From: Fistulifera solaris
Lineage: Eukaryota > Bacillariophyta > Bacillariophyceae > Naviculales > Stauroneidaceae
DNA: 64,000 bases
NCBI GenBank assembly: GCA_030295235.1
Contig: AP026162.1
Location: 1,178,001 to 1,242,000, forward strand
Direction: 5' to 3'
Under the pieces are notes generated by a model. It did no database searches. It saw only the letters and a list, made by a program, of their open reading frames with translations, and was not told the DNA's origin. The translations under genes and the position numbers were made by a program. Positions 23,481-33,225 of the stretch are shown one piece after another. Numbering within the stretch: the first letter of the stretch is position 1; every line of letters begins with the position of its first letter.

Positions 23481-24254
23481 TCATACTTCTAATATAGATA
23501 GAATTTGATCCAGATATTTCACAGCATCGGCGATTGCACGTTTTGTTTCTGCTAGCTGGTTGTTCGATTCTAAGACCCTATTCACATTATCCTTGTCAAA
23601 GTTGTTGACTGCCGTGAAATCAGCTACCCCAGCCGTATAACTCAATGAATCGGCCTTTGAAAGTGCCTGCTGAAGATTTTCCGACGCCTGAATGAATTCG
23701 TCCAACCGATCCGGATCATCCAGTAGCTCGATTGCTTTCCGAAGATTCTTGTCAAGTCCAACCAGTGGACCAACTCCCGTGCGTCCTAGGTAGTCTCGAA
23801 TCTTTTTATTCGATGTTTTACACGTGATCACTGACACGGATTTGTCAAAAAGAGCATACGTGCTAGCCTTTTCCAGAAGAAGTTCTTTGTTCTTTTGTTC
23901 CAGTAAATCGCGTGGAACATCGGCATACGTACAATCAACGACGGATGTCTCCCACTTGTCCAGTAAGTTCTGCAATACCTTTCTGGCGTCTGCTATCGGC
24001 TTTATTAAGGCGGTTCGAGGATCGGTTGCACTTGCAGGCGTGGCCATCAATGTATTCGCAAGGATGCCCCCAGAAGTGTAAATGACTGTTTGCAGCCACG
24101 AACGCCGATCAGTTGGCACGTACACGGAAGCTTGGTTGAGTGTGTGGTCAAAAGCATGACTTTTCGGAAGACGCCGATCGGTTGATCGATTCGTCAATGA
24201 GTCACCGCAATAAAGGAAAAGATACCCAACTAAAGTTTTTATTAACTTCTTCAT
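23481..24254 (-). CDS. Predicted thylakoid-lumen protein, helical, PSII-extrinsic-like size
   Basis: Chosen start is ATG 24254 (MKKLIKTLVGYLFLYCGD), giving ~257 residues. The leader is tripartite: a hydrophobic signal, then a transit segment, then DRRSWLQTVIYTSGGILAN ending at TPASA before TDPRT. The twin Arg plus hydrophobic stretch and the ASA cleavage site indicate Tat-type transfer into the thylakoid lumen. The mature ~185 residues are predicted mostly helical and contain two Cys (VVDCTYADVP, SVITCKTSNK). Small helical lumen proteins such as PsbQ or Psb31 look similar in build, but I cannot assign it to either. It lies tail to tail with ATE1, 48 bp apart. The cluster of near-palindromes at 24348-24529 lies just upstream. 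Confidence 0.72.
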   Translation of the reverse strand: MKKLIKTLVGYLFLYCGDSLTNRSTDRRLPKSHAFDHTLNQASVYVPTDRRSWLQTVIYTSGGILANTLMATPASATDPRTALIKPIADARKVLQNLLDKWETSVVDCTYADVPRDLLEQKNKELLLEKASTYALFDKSVSVITCKTSNKKIRDYLGRTGVGPLVGLDKNLRKAIELLDDPDRLDEFIQASENLQQALSKADSLSYTAGVADFTAVNNFDKDNVNRVLESNNQLAETKRAIADAVKYLDQILSILEV

Positions 24255-24699
24255 TTTAGGTAATACAGCATTGTTGTGGCAGTTTTTTGGGTAATAGCAC
24301 TTCACGGAACGGTTATTGCTATGATCTTGCGAAAAAACACATCACTTTTCCAGAATTCCTGGAAAATACACTCGCATTCCAGAATTTCTGGAAATCACAC
24401 AGAATTTCTGTATATCCATCCGACAGCATTCTTTCCTAGGTTTATGGAAAGAACAAAAGATTTTCTGAAAGATAGAAGACACTACCTCTACTAATCTAGA
24501 ATATCTGGAAGTCTCACAGAATTCCTGTATAATGCGAGGTTTTGAGAATGTGAACCGTCGGCAAAACATAGGCTCTATTCTCACCGCACGTTCGCCAGTC
24601 AATACTACTTTTAGTCTCATCTACGACTCGTAAATTTCCACCAGCTAAGTTACGAAGCAAACTAGTGAATCATTTTATAATAACAATAACACCTAACAC
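24255..24699. other. Intergenic region holding a cluster of near-palindromes
   Basis: It is upstream of the lumen-protein gene and downstream of the EF-hand/DUF760 gene, both on the minus strand. It holds no coding frame of note; the palindromes are listed separately. Confidence 0.6.
24348..24529. promoter_or_regulatory. Cluster of six TTCC/CAGAAT-type near-palindromes
   Basis: Near-palindromes with a CAGAATnnCTG core or TTCC...GGAA arms occur at 24348-24364 (TTCCAGAATTCCTGGAA), 24377-24393, 24400-24411, 24432-24450, about 24495-24510 and 24515-24529. The cluster lies 94-275 bp upstream of the lumen-protein ATG. TTC/GAA arms recall heat-shock-factor sites, but the spacing is not the canonical 5-bp ladder. 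A regulatory role is inference. Confidence 0.5.
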
Positions 24700-26168
24700 C
24701 TACTCGAGGAGCTTCAGGTATTCACCCTTAGCTTCAGCTTCCCTGAGTCGATAACCTAATACCAGTTGCCAAAGCGCGAGCTGCTGCAAGGCCGCTCCCG
24801 GGATCGTCATCTCGATCTCTTCTTTCTTTACCTCTTTTGCCCCCTTTGGTGGAGCACTGGTACCTCCGCCCTCTAAAACGAAATCGACCAACATTTGCAT
24901 CGTTTTCACAATTTCTGGACTTATGCCTTCGGTCAAGGACTTGATGTCCCCTTTTCGACTCGCAATGTAGGCAGCAATACCCCCTCCATCCTGATCCAAG
25001 GAAGGTTCCATAGAGCTTACAACTGACTGGTCTCCCAATTTCGATCCACCGGTTTCTCTCCTCAGAGCTTCTTTGAGTGCTTTGGCTTCGTTCTTCAATG
25101 TCTCCATGTATTCTTGAGCGTTCATTTCCACGATAATACCATCTTCCATTTCAATTTCAATCGTTCCGGAGAGTCGCGTTTCGTAGTCGCTACTTTCAGA
25201 ATCTTCGTCGTCATCTTCTTCGAGACCAGCGGGAAGCGAAAGTGAATTGAGTAAGCTTTTTGTGGATCCTCACGGAGTGTCTGCGCCACACCTATTAACC
25301 CCTTTTGAAACTCATCCCAGGAAACTTTTCCGTCTTTATCTTCATCGAAAAAATCGAGAAACGCGTCAATCTCAAAGGATGGCGCTTTGCCGTCGTAGGC
25401 GTCATCCATCAAGTCCTTAATTTCCGATGCCTCAATAAAACCAGATCTATCTGAATCAAGTTTGTCAAATGCTTCTTTGTACTCTTGGAGTGTAGGAGAT
25501 CCCTGGAGCTTCATGAGATCTTTTAGAGCCATGGCGTACTCCGCGTTGCGAAACAGATAACCCGTCATTTGCAACTGAAAACAGAGCGATGCCACCTTAT
25601 CACCCGTGGACTTGACGACGACCTCGATACCCGACGTCGGACTCGCCAATCCGCCCAACAAGCTACCGACAGCTCCCGACATGGCTTGTACAACTTTGGG
25701 ACTTGCTGTTGAAATAAAGCTTCCGATGGCTTGATTTGGCGATTGCGATGACATGAGTCGGAATAAAGCCTGCGAGGGGTCCTGCGATTTTCCCGATTCG
25801 ACATCTTCCACTCGTTCTCGAAGTCTTCCCAATGCTCCGCCCCAATCAATTCCCGTTGCTGGTGTAAATTTCGTGTCTTTAGGTAGTGCTAGTTTCGCAG
25901 CAACTTCTTCATTCGAGTCGAGAAACTCCGACGACGCGATCTGTCGATACGGGTCGATTTCCTCTTCTTCGTCTTCGTCCTCCATTCCGTCTTCATCGCT
26001 TCCACCATCAGCCGGCTGTTTTCTCGTACGGAAGAATATATCCCTTTGCGTGAGAGATTCTTGTCCATGACGTCGCGCGGTGAGAGAGGAATGAGTCGTG
26101 ATAATAGTGAAGGAGGAGACCGGCGGTAAATTGCTGCTGATTGTGAGAAGAAGGATAAGGACGGACAT
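24700..26168 (-). CDS. Plastid EF-hand protein with C-terminal DUF760 domain
   Basis: ATG 26168 begins MSVLILLLTISSNLPPVSSFTIIT, a signal peptide with an SSF motif, indicating plastid import. After an acidic linker (DEDGMEDEDEEEEID) the middle carries two intact EF-hand loops, DSDRSGFIEASE and DEDKDGKVSWDE, each with the D-x-D-x-S/D-G-x-I/V-x-x-x-E pattern, so calcium binding is expected. The C-terminal part (LSGTIEIEMEDGIIVEMNAQEYM, then GAALQQLALWQLVLGYRLREAEAKG) matches the DUF760 family of plant and algal plastid proteins. The two halves are in different frames: one base appears missing in the T5 run 25257-25261 (A5 on the coding strand), after which LREDPQ continues into KSLLNSLSLPAGLEEDD. 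It probably gives a calcium-responsive version of DUF760. Biochemical function is unknown. Confidence 0.8.
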
Positions 26169-26628
26169 GTATGCCAGAGAGTCGAGCGGCTGCCCGCAGA
26201 AACCAGTCCTTCTTTTAGATCGCTGAATCATTGTCATTAAATATTACAGTTGACTTATGATAAGAATGATATTTAATTCACATTCAATCTCAGGCTTGTT
26301 CGATTGTGAAAGAACGACGAAAGAAAAAAGTGCACGATGGTCTGACGTCTGACGTTGCGTTGTCCCAGTGCATTTACACGTGTAGATGGACTATGGGAAA
26401 ATGTAGCACTCGTAGCGGTACCCTAGTATAGCTTTAGCATGTATGAGACGCATTCTACCCTACCTAGCTATCCGCAACGGACGAAGCATGCACCAATGCA
26501 ACATGCAACAACAACAACAAAAATAATCAGCCAGCCTCATTCAAAGACTTCTTGCATCCCAATCATTCTCGTCAATCAGTTAAGGCTTGCTTAAGGAAAA
26601 GATCATTTATTGAGAGGAAATCTTCATC
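26169..26628. other. Divergent promoter region
   Basis: It separates the 5' ends of the EF-hand/DUF760 and NMT genes. CAACAACAACAACAA near 26507-26521 is a short trinucleotide run. No gene is seen. Confidence 0.5.
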
Positions 26629-27990
26629 ATGACGGATTCCGGAGACAACAATGACGAAAAGGAAAAGCAGCTTTCGCCTGCCGAATCGGCTATTATAGAG
26701 ATGCTCAAACAACAAAATATCTCTGCACAACCCATCTCTACACAACAAGGAGATTCTTCACCGCAGCATGCGTTTTGGGATAGTCAGGTACGCTAAAATT
26801 ATACTTTCCTTGAATTCGTCTATTTGCCATCGCGCACTTAACGTTTTTGGCTTTCGTTTGCTTTGCAGCCAATGCCGCATGGCTCACGAGATGAGCATCA
26901 GGAAGGACCCATTCAACCTAACAAACCCACCGAAGAGATTCGTCAGGAGCCTTACGCAATGCCCGCAGGCTTTGAATGGAGCAACGTGAACGTTGAGGAC
27001 GATGCTGAACGTCTTGAGCTGTATAATCTGCTAGCCAACAATTATGTGGAGGACGATGATGCGCTCTTTCGATTCGATTATAGCCACGAGTTTCTCTTGT
27101 GGGCACTGACTCCGCCCGGATTTCGAGCCGATTTCCTGTTTGGGGTTCGTAGTACTTCCAGCAAAAAGCTCGTGGCTTTCATTTCGGCCGTGCCCGCGAG
27201 AGTCAAAATCTACGATAGAGAAGTCGAAGTTGTGGAAATCAATTTTCTTTGCATTCACAAAAAGCTCCGATCGAAACGTCTCGCGCCTGTTCTCATCAAG
27301 GAGATAACACGTCGCGTCAACTTGACAGGAGTCTTTCAAGCAGTGTATACGGCAGGAACGGTCCTACCCGTGCCTGTGGCAAGTTGTCGATACTATCATA
27401 GATCGTTGAATCCTAAGAAGCTGGTGAATGTGGGATTTTCGCGCTTGGGCAGTCGCATGACGATGGCTCGTTTGCAAAAGCTGTACAAATTACCCGAAGC
27501 TCCGTCGACAAAGGGATTGCGACCAATGGAGAAGAAGGATGTCGAAGGTGTTCACACATTGTTGAACACATACTTGGAAAAGTTCAAGATCAAAATTCTG
27601 TTTTCGAAAGACGAAATTGCGCATTGGTTGCTTCCGCGGAAGAACGTAATTGACACGTACGTAGTGGAATCGCCAAATGGGGAGATCACAGACATGCTGT
27701 CGTTCTATCATCTACCAAGCACGATTTTGAACCAAGATGATACCTTGTATGCAGCCTATTCGTATTACAACGTCGCAACATCGATGGATCTGCTTGAACT
27801 AATGCGAGAGGCACTCATTCTAGCAAAGTCTAAAGGAACGGATGTTTTCAATGCACTCAACCTGATGGACAACCAAAGCATAATGGAGCCTCTTAAATTT
27901 GGTATGGGAGACGGCAACCTTCAATATTATGTTTACAATTGGGCGTGCCCCGAGATGAGTTCAGATAGTGTGGGAATTGTATTGTTGTAA
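26629..27990 (+). CDS. NMT: Glycylpeptide N-tetradecanoyltransferase (N-myristoyltransferase)
   Basis: NMT moves myristate from myristoyl-CoA onto N-terminal Gly of proteins, mostly at cytosolic ribosomes. Exon 1 (26629-26787) encodes an acidic N-terminus ending FWDSQ; an 81-bp intron (26788-26868, GTACGC...TGCAG) follows in phase 0; exon 2 starts PMPHG, restoring the invariant FWDxQPxP. Both family signatures are present: [20 protein letters not shown] and [16 protein letters not shown]. The protein ends IVLL, keeping the C-terminal Leu whose carboxylate acts as the catalytic base. Length (~427 residues) is normal. No disruption is seen, unlike many neighbours. A metacaspase 6 kb away starts with a myristoylation-type sequence and could be a substrate. 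Confidence 0.96.
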
Positions 27991-28119
27991 AAAAAAAGTT
28001 AAAAGCTACCTTTGATTATCAAACCGGATCTGGCTAGGTAGTTCCCTCTATATACGCCATGAGCACGATTGTCGATAAGTTGCAAGCAACTCGTAACGCA
28101 ATCTTTGATTCTTGATTCT

Positions 28120-29099
28120 TTATCGCGAGTTGTACGTGTTCGGCGAGTTTCCATTCGATGTTGTTGGTGTCCTCTTACCTTCCATTGCCACTACCGACTG
28201 ACTAGCCATTCGACGTTGTTCTGCCTGTTCGTTTTCATCCAGTCTCTTTCGCCGTCCTTTCGCTAGCGTATAAAGTACGAAGAGGGTTGTTTGCGTCAAC
28301 ATGAGTAACAACGAGCCAGAAAATCGCATAGCCGAGAAAGGTTTAGCGTTGTACGGGGTTGTTTGGAAGAGACGACTTTTACTTCTTGAAATGTGTCCTC
28401 TTCTTTGCGGATAGGGCTGCTGAAGACCAGGAGGCTATCGTCGAACGTGGATGCCAGTAATTCGTCGAGCTTGCCTATTACGATGTTGGAATCGATCATT
28501 AATTGGAAGGCCTCTTCCATTGCTTCAACCGACGCAACTTCGAGTTCCGAAAAGTTCTTTTCGGAATTTTCACTGAGTGATTTTTCATAATAATCCGATC
28601 CAACCTGGAAAACACCAAATCTCATGATCCACGTTGACCAAGTAAAAACGTCGCCAGATATTCTTCTCACAAGAAGTTCTGGTTCACTGGAAATAATGGA
28701 CATGCTATCGGCTGACTGTAGAGATCGCGGCTGTGATTCAAAATTCGACAGACATAGATTGCTTTGCGAGGTCAGGTCCTGATTATCCCTTACAACTGAT
28801 ACGTCCGCTTCGTTGCACAGCAAGGTAAATAATGAAGCGACTACCCCCTTTTGTACGCTGCTTTCAGGATCGTTTAGTTCGCTGAAGTCATCACTATCCC
28901 TGTACTGGGGAAACCATAGTGAAAAGCGTATTGTAATAGTCTTCGAAGCACTTGCCGTGGCTGTTTGTAGGCTTCTGGCATTTTGCTCTTTAAACAAAGA
29001 AGATCGACATGGCTTCAGCAGCGACAACGACAGTAAAACCATGATGTATTTCGTCCAATTTGCTTGCCGCATGGTAGTTATTCCTGCCACGCCGCCCAT
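28120..29099 (-). CDS. Predicted type I membrane protein, function unknown
   Basis: I do not recognise the family. From ATG 29099 (or ATG 29072) a short N-terminus leads to a hydrophobic signal (IMVLLSLSLLKPCRSSLF). The ~230-residue lumenal or external part contains IRFSLWFPQYRD, LFTLLCNEADVSVV and WSTWIMRFGVF. Near 28362-28364 one base appears missing in a T3 run; restoring phase joins VVSSK to TTPYNAKPFSAMRFSG and then to a second hydrophobic segment (LLLMLTQTTLFVLYTLA) followed by basic KGRRKR, as in a stop-transfer helix with a short cytosolic tail. In the first frame the protein would end at 28296 without a membrane anchor. The better architecture of the joined version supports an indel. 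Confidence 0.6.
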
Positions 29100-29443
29100 T
29101 CTCTTTATTTTCACGTCTTTATGAACAATTGAATGAATGAATGACGAACAAGGCGGTGAATAATAATACCTTCGTTTGCTTTGTTATTGTTGTTGTAATT
29201 GCACGCGTGCTCCGTTGGAGGGAATGATTGCGAATAACACGAAAATCGCTCTCACACCTCACACAGAATTTCAACGGCTCACTACACATTGTCCATATAC
29301 CTCTTGGTATAACATCATGAGTAGCTAAGATGTCTGACTGGCATAACCCTGCTTACTATGCTGTGAAAAGAAGACGACTTTTTCAACGACTCAACTAATT
29401 TTCAGTCCCGTGTAACAAGTGCATTGTTCAAGGTACGGTGTAA
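29100..29443. other. Intergenic region up to the Helitron
   Basis: No gene is seen. It ends with the A that precedes the proposed Helitron 5' terminus. Confidence 0.5.
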
Positions 29444-29465
29444 TCTATTTATAATGGGCCGAGGC

Positions 29466-29486
29466 TGTGTGTGTGTGTGTGTGTGT
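29466..29486. repeat. (TG)n microsatellite near the Helitron 5' end
   Basis: An uninterrupted TG run of about 21 bases is followed by CCGTCCGTCACGGG. It lies inside the proposed element. Confidence 0.9.
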
Positions 29487-29786
29487 CCGTCCGTCACGGG
29501 TGAGAACTTTTTTGCCGCTTTTTTCCGGTTTTGCTTCGTCGAGTGGTTTTGTCGCTTCTCAGCTTGCGAACCCGCGAAGCGCCGTCATCGAGTCCCGCCC
29601 ACTGGTTCAGTCACTCTTTTGCTTTTCTGTTTCCGCGAAAGACTCTATAAAAAAGCCAGCTTTTACGTGACCGCTGTCGCATTTCTCCGACAAAGTAAAC
29701 AGCCAACAAGCTTATTCTTTTTTTAAATCTCGAATTAAACAATTAGTAACAAATTAATTGCGTACGATGAAATAATCGAAGAAAGA

Positions 29787-30854
29787 GTGAGATTGGCTAA
29801 TGCCGAACGACAACGTGTTTACCGAAAGACTCTAACTGCGAATAAAAAACAGACCCAGAAAAAGAACGATTGCGTCCGTCAACGAAAGCAAAGAGCGACA
29901 CAAAACGAAAATAAAAGACAGGCCCAGAGAAGAAGCGATTCTGTCCGACAACGAAAACGGAGAGAAACAATCGACGAAAATGAAAAGCAGGCGGAGAGGA
30001 GTTATAATGCTGCGCGACAACGAAAATGGAGAGAAACAATGGGCGAAAATGAAGAGCAGGCGGAGAGAAGTAATAATGCTGCGCGACAACGACTACGGAG
30101 AGAAACAATGGGCGAAAATGAAAGACAGGCAGAGAGAAGTAATAATGCTGCGCGACAACGACTACGGAGAGAAACAATGAGCGAAAATGAAAGGCAAACT
30201 CAAACAACAAATGCTACTGCACGACAGCGAATGGAGCGACAGCAAGCAAGAGTCAATGACGTCAACCAACAAAATGAAAGAAGAATGGGCCGTTTATTCA
30301 TGCACGCGAGAAACTGTCGAATCGAATCATTTGATCCGCGTACCGTCGAACCTTTAACTCTTGGTCCACAAAATATACGGTGTAGTTTTTGTGGTGCCTT
30401 TGGATTTAAAGCAGAAAACAAAGGAACGATTGCAAAGCCTCATTTTGGAAAATTATGCTGTAACAAAGGGAAAATTGACCTTCCGTTCTTTCCGCATTTG
30501 CCGCCTGAACTACGCGGTTTGCTTCTTGGTGAAGACTCTCGAAGTAAATATTTTCGAAAGCATATACGGAAGTTTAATTCGGGGATGGCCATGGCGTCTT
30601 TGCAAGTTACCGAAACAATTCACGGTGCAGGCCCTGCTGCTTTTACCGTTTCTGGGCAGCTTTTTCGTCGTATTGGACCATTGCTCCCAACAGGATCGGA
30701 AGTACCAAAGTGTCTCCAAATTTATTTTTACGACCCCGACACTCAAGTAAATTTACGACTACAACATCTTCGAGAGGATGCTGATTCTCCCTCTCAAGAT
30801 CAACAGTGTCATAATCCTGATCCGCAACATCAATGTTTCAAAAGGTCATTGTAA
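29787..30854 (+). pseudogene. Helitron N-terminal domain fragment with 23-residue repeats
   Basis: The frame opens without an early ATG (GTG at 29787), so the 5' end is degenerate or upstream in another frame. Residues ~20-135 are basic repeats of 23 residues (69 bp) such as ENERQAERSNNAARQR, common at the N-terminus of Helitron replicases. Then CSFCGAFGF...KPHFGKLCCNKGKI gives a Cys-rich zinc knuckle, and LPPELRGLLLGEDSRSKYFR, FNSGMAMASLQV, GPAAFTVSGQLFRRIGPLLP and LQIYFYDPDTQ belong to the Helitron-like N domain. After about 30770 the frame runs out of homology, which marks the internal deletion. The Rep HUH domain is absent. Confidence 0.8.
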
Positions 30855-31254
30855 TGGCACACGATACATCGTTCAATCCATTTCAAATCGTCTAATCAAA
30901 GCAAAGCGTCTTACACCGGGCCCATACTTGGAAATTTTAATTCCTCGCATTCCAATGCCATCTAAAGAAGCTGATTTTCCTGCAATCTTCAAACGAACTC
31001 AATTCCCGGTCCTCCCTGCATACGTTTTGACTTTCAATCGAGCTCAAGGTCAATCTCTTGAACGAAGTGGATTGGAACTACCACAAAGTGTCTTCAGTCA
31101 TGGACAACTATATGTAGGCCTATCACGAAACGGAGATCCTAACACAGTTTTTGTTCATGCCAATCAAGATGAATTTCAACACCTTCAACAACAATTACCA
31201 CAACAACAAACATACACAAGAAATGTGGTTTATCGACAAATGTTCCAAACCTAA
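30778..31254 (+). pseudogene. Helitron PIF1-type helicase, C-terminal fragment
   Basis: PLKINSVIILIRNINVSKGHCNGTRYIV is the conserved block before helicase motif V. AYVLTFNRAQGQSLERSGLELP and HGQLYVGLSR are the motif V/VI region that closes PIF1-like Helitron helicases. Walker A and B are missing. The frame overlaps the end of the upstream fragment in a different phase, so the deletion joint at about 30770-30785 is out of frame. The residual 158 codons are otherwise intact. Confidence 0.8.
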
Positions 31255-31337
31255 TTCTAAAGTTAAACACTCCGTACTCCATAACCGTAACTATATAACC
31301 TCAACTCTATTTCTTCAAATGCCCCCCGCAGAATAAT

Positions 31338-31356
31338 AGCCCGCGTAAGCGGCTAG
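31338..31356 (+). repeat. Helitron 3' hairpin and CTAG terminus
   Basis: AGCCCGC, loop GTAA and GCGGCT form a six-pair stem with one bulged C. The last CT of the stem is part of the terminal CTAG at 31353-31356. In classic Helitrons the hairpin stands about 10 nt further from the end, so this is a compact variant or a shifted boundary. Confidence 0.6.
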
Positions 31357-31850
31357 TTGTAATAACTAAAAACGACATACGGATGTTCTTTAGATAATAC
31401 ACTCTGTTTAAACCATAGATACTACAAAAGCACTTGATTGCGTTAGCGATGATGATAGTGCTGTAGGGCTAAATTGCATGGGTACTTTGTATCGTTATGA
31501 CTTATACTTACGACTCACCTGACTTCAATCCTGGTTACTACATCGTAATGGAGTAGACTGGTAGATGCATAGTCCACTGCCCATTCGAAAGCTTGTACAC
31601 TATTAATCACGTCTCTTCTTGTTGTACTTTTCTCCGATTGATACGCCACTTAATGATTTTTGGTGATTCACTTCATAAATGGAGATAAGAGAACGATGAG
31701 CAAACTTGATCTCGACTTATTAAATAAGAGCTGGATTTCCTGATTTCATATTGGCTTCAACGGCTCGAATCTTCTTCGCTGGTTGTGTCGCTGTGGATCC
31801 TCTTGCGGAATCGAAGCTCCCTATGATTCCACCAAGTATCCAGCGGTTTT
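31357..31850. other. Intergenic region after the Helitron
   Basis: No gene or repeat is recognised. It is AT-rich and lies downstream of the MYND gene (minus strand). Confidence 0.5.
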
Positions 31851-32950
31851 TTACGAATACGTCATTGGCCATAGTGCCATTCTGTCGGACGCGGTTGCCG
31901 CAAAACGGATTTTCACTGAAAAAGAAGAAAGTTGATTGGGTTCCCCGTCCTCGTCCATCTCGGAGTATAGATCGAACATTTGCGCCAGACCAGGAGGAAT
32001 GCTCTCGATTCTATCCAGATCCAATAAGTACTGACAATCTGCGATTCCTTCTAACTCCGTATTCGTTGTAGATAAAAAAGGGGTCCCATTCTCAATACTA
32101 TTCAAAGTTTCCTTCCAATCGTAGTCTGGCACAGTAAAGCCGGGGTTGAAAAACACCACGATATCTGCCTTTGGTATATCATGTTGTTTCAATAAATCAG
32201 CTGAGTAGAGTCCTTTGATCGCAAAAAGACGAAGCGTGCCTGTAGTCGTAGATTCTCCTCCCGACGACTGCATTGAAACTGTCTGTTGGTAAACTTCACT
32301 CGGGCATTCAGGGCCAAGGAAATACAGTTCGATAGTTTCGTTTCGACACGTCTCGGCAAGATCGGAGAGGGCATCAGCATACGCTTTTGCAGCGCGATCC
32401 TTTCCGAGTCGCCCCAAAGTTCGCCGTCCAGCGATGCACCGATGATATGGAGAATAAGCTTACCCGCTTTCGAACAAGCGCGGAGAGTCTCCGAATAACA
32501 TGTTGTTTCTCCAAGAAGGACGTTAGCGAGCGTTGCCTGATAAGAATGTTTCTCGCTTTCTATTCTGTTCCTGGCTGCTTCTACTTTATGTTGTTCTAAG
32601 GACTGTTCTTCTCCATTTTCGACTGCTTCGTCGTCTTCGCATAGACGGAGGAGAGAACAGATGATGGCAGAGTGACCCATAGCCGTGTCTCGATTCTCCT
32701 CTTCGAGACTGTCACTAACAATCGGTACATTCGCATCTTGTTGACGGCACGCATCGGAGCAATAATTAACGCGTTTGCAATTCCGACAAGGAATCGCAGG
32801 ACTCTCTGCAGTACCAACTTCCTTGCCACATGTACAGCAAGCGTCAAAGCCCAATGAAAATTCAAAATCGGGGTTGGCGTCGATCAAGTGCGCCGTTCGT
32901 GTCTGCTGCTCGGGTAGGTCGTCTAAGTTACAAGAACGAAGAAAATCCAT
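31851..32950 (-). CDS. MYND zinc-finger protein, MSS51-like layout
   Basis: ATG 32950 begins MDFLRSCNLDDLPEQQ. A MYND finger follows at residues ~37-100: CCTCG...CRNCKRVNYCSDACRQQD...GHSAIIC, giving the C-x2-C, C-x2-C, YC-x3-C and H-x3-C ligand set. MYND fingers bind proline-rich partners. The C-terminal part continues in another frame from a spot near 32384-32387 (T4 on the plus strand); one more base joins WGDSERIALQ to KAYADALSDLAE and then TIELYFLGPECPSE, GLYSADLLKQHDIPKADIVVFFNPGF. This resembles the C-terminal domain found after MYND fingers in MSS51-type and related eukaryotic proteins. The role here is unknown. The frame extends upstream to 33106 but that part is low-complexity and not conserved in feel. 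Confidence 0.8.
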
Positions 32951-33225
32951 GGTAGTAATTTGAAAAGAGTTTAGTACAAGTGCATTATTTGAGAAATTGG
33001 TGATCCTGTCGGTGCTTTTGTTTTTGACGAAAGAGTTTTCTTGGTTCTTGCGGTTTTTGGCAACGGTCGAAAAAATGGACCCAGGATCAAGGATTCCGGA
33101 TTCCAAAAAAAAAAAGGTCGTTAACCTAAGATACAGTCAGCCAGGTCTTCCAGCTACTTTTACTAATCCAAATAGAGAGTTCAAAGTTGCAAAAAAAACA
33201 CGACATATCTAAAACATATTGGAGG

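Larger units (their letters stand above)
29444..31356 (+). mobile_element. Internally deleted Helitron (rolling-circle transposon), about 1.9 kb
   Basis: Coding remnants show the identity: a zinc-finger and Helitron-like N-terminal domain (30370-30770) fused to the last part of a PIF1-type helicase (30778-31254). Proposed 5' end is TC at 29444 (TCTATTTATAATGGGCCGAGG, preceded by A). Proposed 3' end is CTAG at 31353-31356, with a hairpin (31338-31354) directly before it and T after it, matching insertion between A and T without target duplication. The HUH Rep nuclease and helicase motifs I-IV are missing, so it cannot move by itself. A (TG)n run and CCGTCCGT follow the 5' end. The element family is secure; the exact ends are inferred. 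Confidence 0.82.

Noticed and set aside
25565-25849. Additional frames antisense or out of phase inside the EF-hand/DUF760 gene
   Set aside because: Shadow frames; the EF-hand loops define the coding frame.
29797-30210. Long minus-strand frame of 137 codons opposite the Helitron repeats
   Set aside because: It is the mirror of the 69-bp coding repeat (Phe/Ser/Leu-rich), a known artefact of repeat translation.
30361-30750. A 129-codon plus-strand frame within the Helitron N-domain
   Set aside because: It is out of phase with the clear zinc-finger/Helitron-like domain and has no homology of its own.
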